In this document: positions 63,168-64,000 of the stretch, piece by piece | Layout: every line of letters starts with the position of its first letter | Position numbering within the stretch: position 1 is the stretch's first letter | Assembly (NCBI GenBank): GCA_023953845.1 | Contig: JAMLJC010000001.1 | Location: 2,356,001 to 2,420,000, forward strand | Direction of reading: 5' to 3' | DNA: 64,000 bases | Origin: Rhizobiaceae bacterium | GTDB lineage: Bacteria > Pseudomonadota > Alphaproteobacteria > Rhizobiales > Rhizobiaceae | Notes under the pieces: generated by a model | What the model saw: only the letters and a program-made list of their open reading frames with translations | What the model was told of the DNA's origin: nothing | Database searches by the model: none | Position numbers and translations under genes: made by a program

Positions 63168-63195
63168 GGCGTCCAGAAGTTCGGACGCCTTTTTT
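63168..63195 (+). terminator. Intrinsic terminator
   Basis: GGCGTCC (63168-63174) pairs with GGACGCC (63183-63189) and is followed by six Ts. This is a classic Rho-independent terminator after the OmpA-like gene. Confidence 0.9.
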
Positions 63196-63211
63196 CTTAG
63201 GGATCGGACCG

Positions 63212-64000
63212 ATGCGGTTTGACAAGATTGCGACGCCGATTTCCGCGGAGGAGCCCTGCGGTCCCGACCTCGATGAGGAAGGCGACGACGCCTATCTCAA
63301 TTACGTGCTCTCGGCGGCGGGCCGCATTCCCGAGAGCTTCTACCAGCGCGATCCCAACGCGCCGCTGAACAATGCGCGATACGTGCCGTTCGACCGGACG
63401 AAGATCGATTTGAAAACCGAGACGAAGGCGATTGCGGCCTTGCTGGGGAGGACGCTCGACCTGCGCCTTCTCACGCTGGACGCACGCTTCCATTGCCTGG
63501 CCGGCCAGATCGTCGGCTTCTGCGAGGATTTGCAGGCCATGGCCCTGCTGGTGGACCGGCATTGGGACGGCGTCCATCCGCGCGGCGTGGACGGCGATTT
63601 CACCATGCGCCAGAACACGTTGTCGGGGCTCGACGATCAATCTTCCGTGTTGCTGCCGCTCGGCTACGCGCCGCTGGTCGTCAGCCGCAAATCGGGCGGC
63701 GTCAGCCTGCGCGACCATCTCATCGCCAATGGCACGCTGACAGCCCGTCCCGATGACCGCAAGATCGACGCGTCCGACATTCTTGACGCGTTCCAGAGCC
63801 CCGATGCGCGTCCCGCCGTCGAGGAATTGCATGGCGCCGTGACCGGCGCGCTCGACGCGCTGGACACGATGTACGCGAAATTCGTGACCGAGGCGGGCAA
63901 CGAGTTCAGCCCCAGCTACACCAACCTCGCCGCGACGCTCGGTCAAATCCGGGAACTGATCGAAACCGCGAACCCCGACATGGTGGCCGCTGCGCCCGGC
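63212..64000 (+). CDS. tssA: T6SS protein TssA (partial)
   Basis: This is the first 263 codons of a gene that runs past the window. The N-terminal ImpA_N domain is clear: PISAEEPCGPDLDEEGD at the start, LDARFHCLAGQIVGFCEDLQ and HWDGVHPRGVDGDF near residue 115. TssA caps and guides growth of the T6SS tail. The long minus-strand ORF covering the same bases is a shadow. Confidence 0.9.
   Translation, partial: MRFDKIATPISAEEPCGPDLDEEGDDAYLNYVLSAAGRIPESFYQRDPNAPLNNARYVPFDRTKIDLKTETKAIAALLGRTLDLRLLTLDARFHCLAGQIVGFCEDLQAMALLVDRHWDGVHPRGVDGDFTMRQNTLSGLDDQSSVLLPLGYAPLVVSRKSGGVSLRDHLIANGTLTARPDDRKIDASDILDAFQSPDARPAVEELHGAVTGALDALDTMYAKFVTEAGNEFSPSYTNLAATLGQIRELIETANPDMVAAAPG

Noticed and set aside
63197..63946. 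A 249-codon minus-strand ORF.
   Set aside because: It is antisense to tssA, which has clear ImpA_N motifs and a terminator just upstream of its start.

Overview
The window reads as chromosome from an alphaproteobacterium of the Hyphomicrobiales (Rhizobiales), most likely Phyllobacteriaceae (Mesorhizobium-like). The reasons are high GC, the rpmH-rnpA-yidC ... engB-argB gene order, two complete ABC uptake operons, a type VI secretion (T6SS) cluster, and several small proteins of types I associate with rhizobia. Family assignments come from reading the translated sequence; no database was searched.

Layout. (1) 1-6277 is core genome: the end of nth, a YdeI-like fragment, a CysZ-like membrane protein, a PfkB sugar/adenosine kinase, an orphan BchE-like B12/radical-SAM protein, a DUF4160/DUF2442 pair behind argB, and engB. 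(2) 6278-13456 separates engB from yidC and is packed with mobile elements. One IS3-family element (7269-8589) and one copy of a second IS3-family element (9454-10692) each split a membrane-protein gene, and an IS1595-type transposase with a DUF6471 regulator follows. (3) 13457-18308 is core again: a PPOX protein, yidC, rnpA, rpmH, a sensor histidine kinase and tRNA-Arg. (4) About 18.3-43.3 kb is a decayed, rearranged prophage or genomic island. It begins at the tRNA with integrase-arm-like repeats and continues with tail-assembly, tape-measure (frameshifted), protease and coiled-coil genes. An IclR/RraA/Ehu-type ABC uptake operon follows, then small genes, a DUF5131-TcmP pair and a HerA-like ATPase remnant. 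The replication gene (prim-pol plus RepA-type helicase) lies next to an iteron-like array, and a frameshifted tyrosine integrase closes the region. Two more identical copies of the second IS split the HerA and primase genes. (5) 43.6-52.5 kb is accessory metabolism: a LysR regulator, two methyltransferases, a Tat-exported cytokinin-dehydrogenase-like flavoprotein, GNAT and NTF2-like proteins and a c-type cytochrome. It ends in a deletion scar that carries the tail of an hsp20 gene. (6) 52.9-57.4 kb is a carbohydrate ABC operon behind a LacI-type palindrome. (7) 58.1-64.0 kb is part of a T6SS cluster (TagH, DUF6931, VgrG, an OmpA-like protein, TssA) with a MITE-like element between VgrG and the DUF6931 gene.

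The clearest signals are: a canonical -1 slippery sequence that fuses the phage tail chaperone to a downstream frame; a seven-copy, roughly 11-bp-phased iteron array beside the primase-helicase gene; the DUF5131/TcmP pair; the exported CKX-like enzyme next to a cytochrome c; and three identical IS copies whose 3-bp target duplications let each broken gene be reconstructed in frame.
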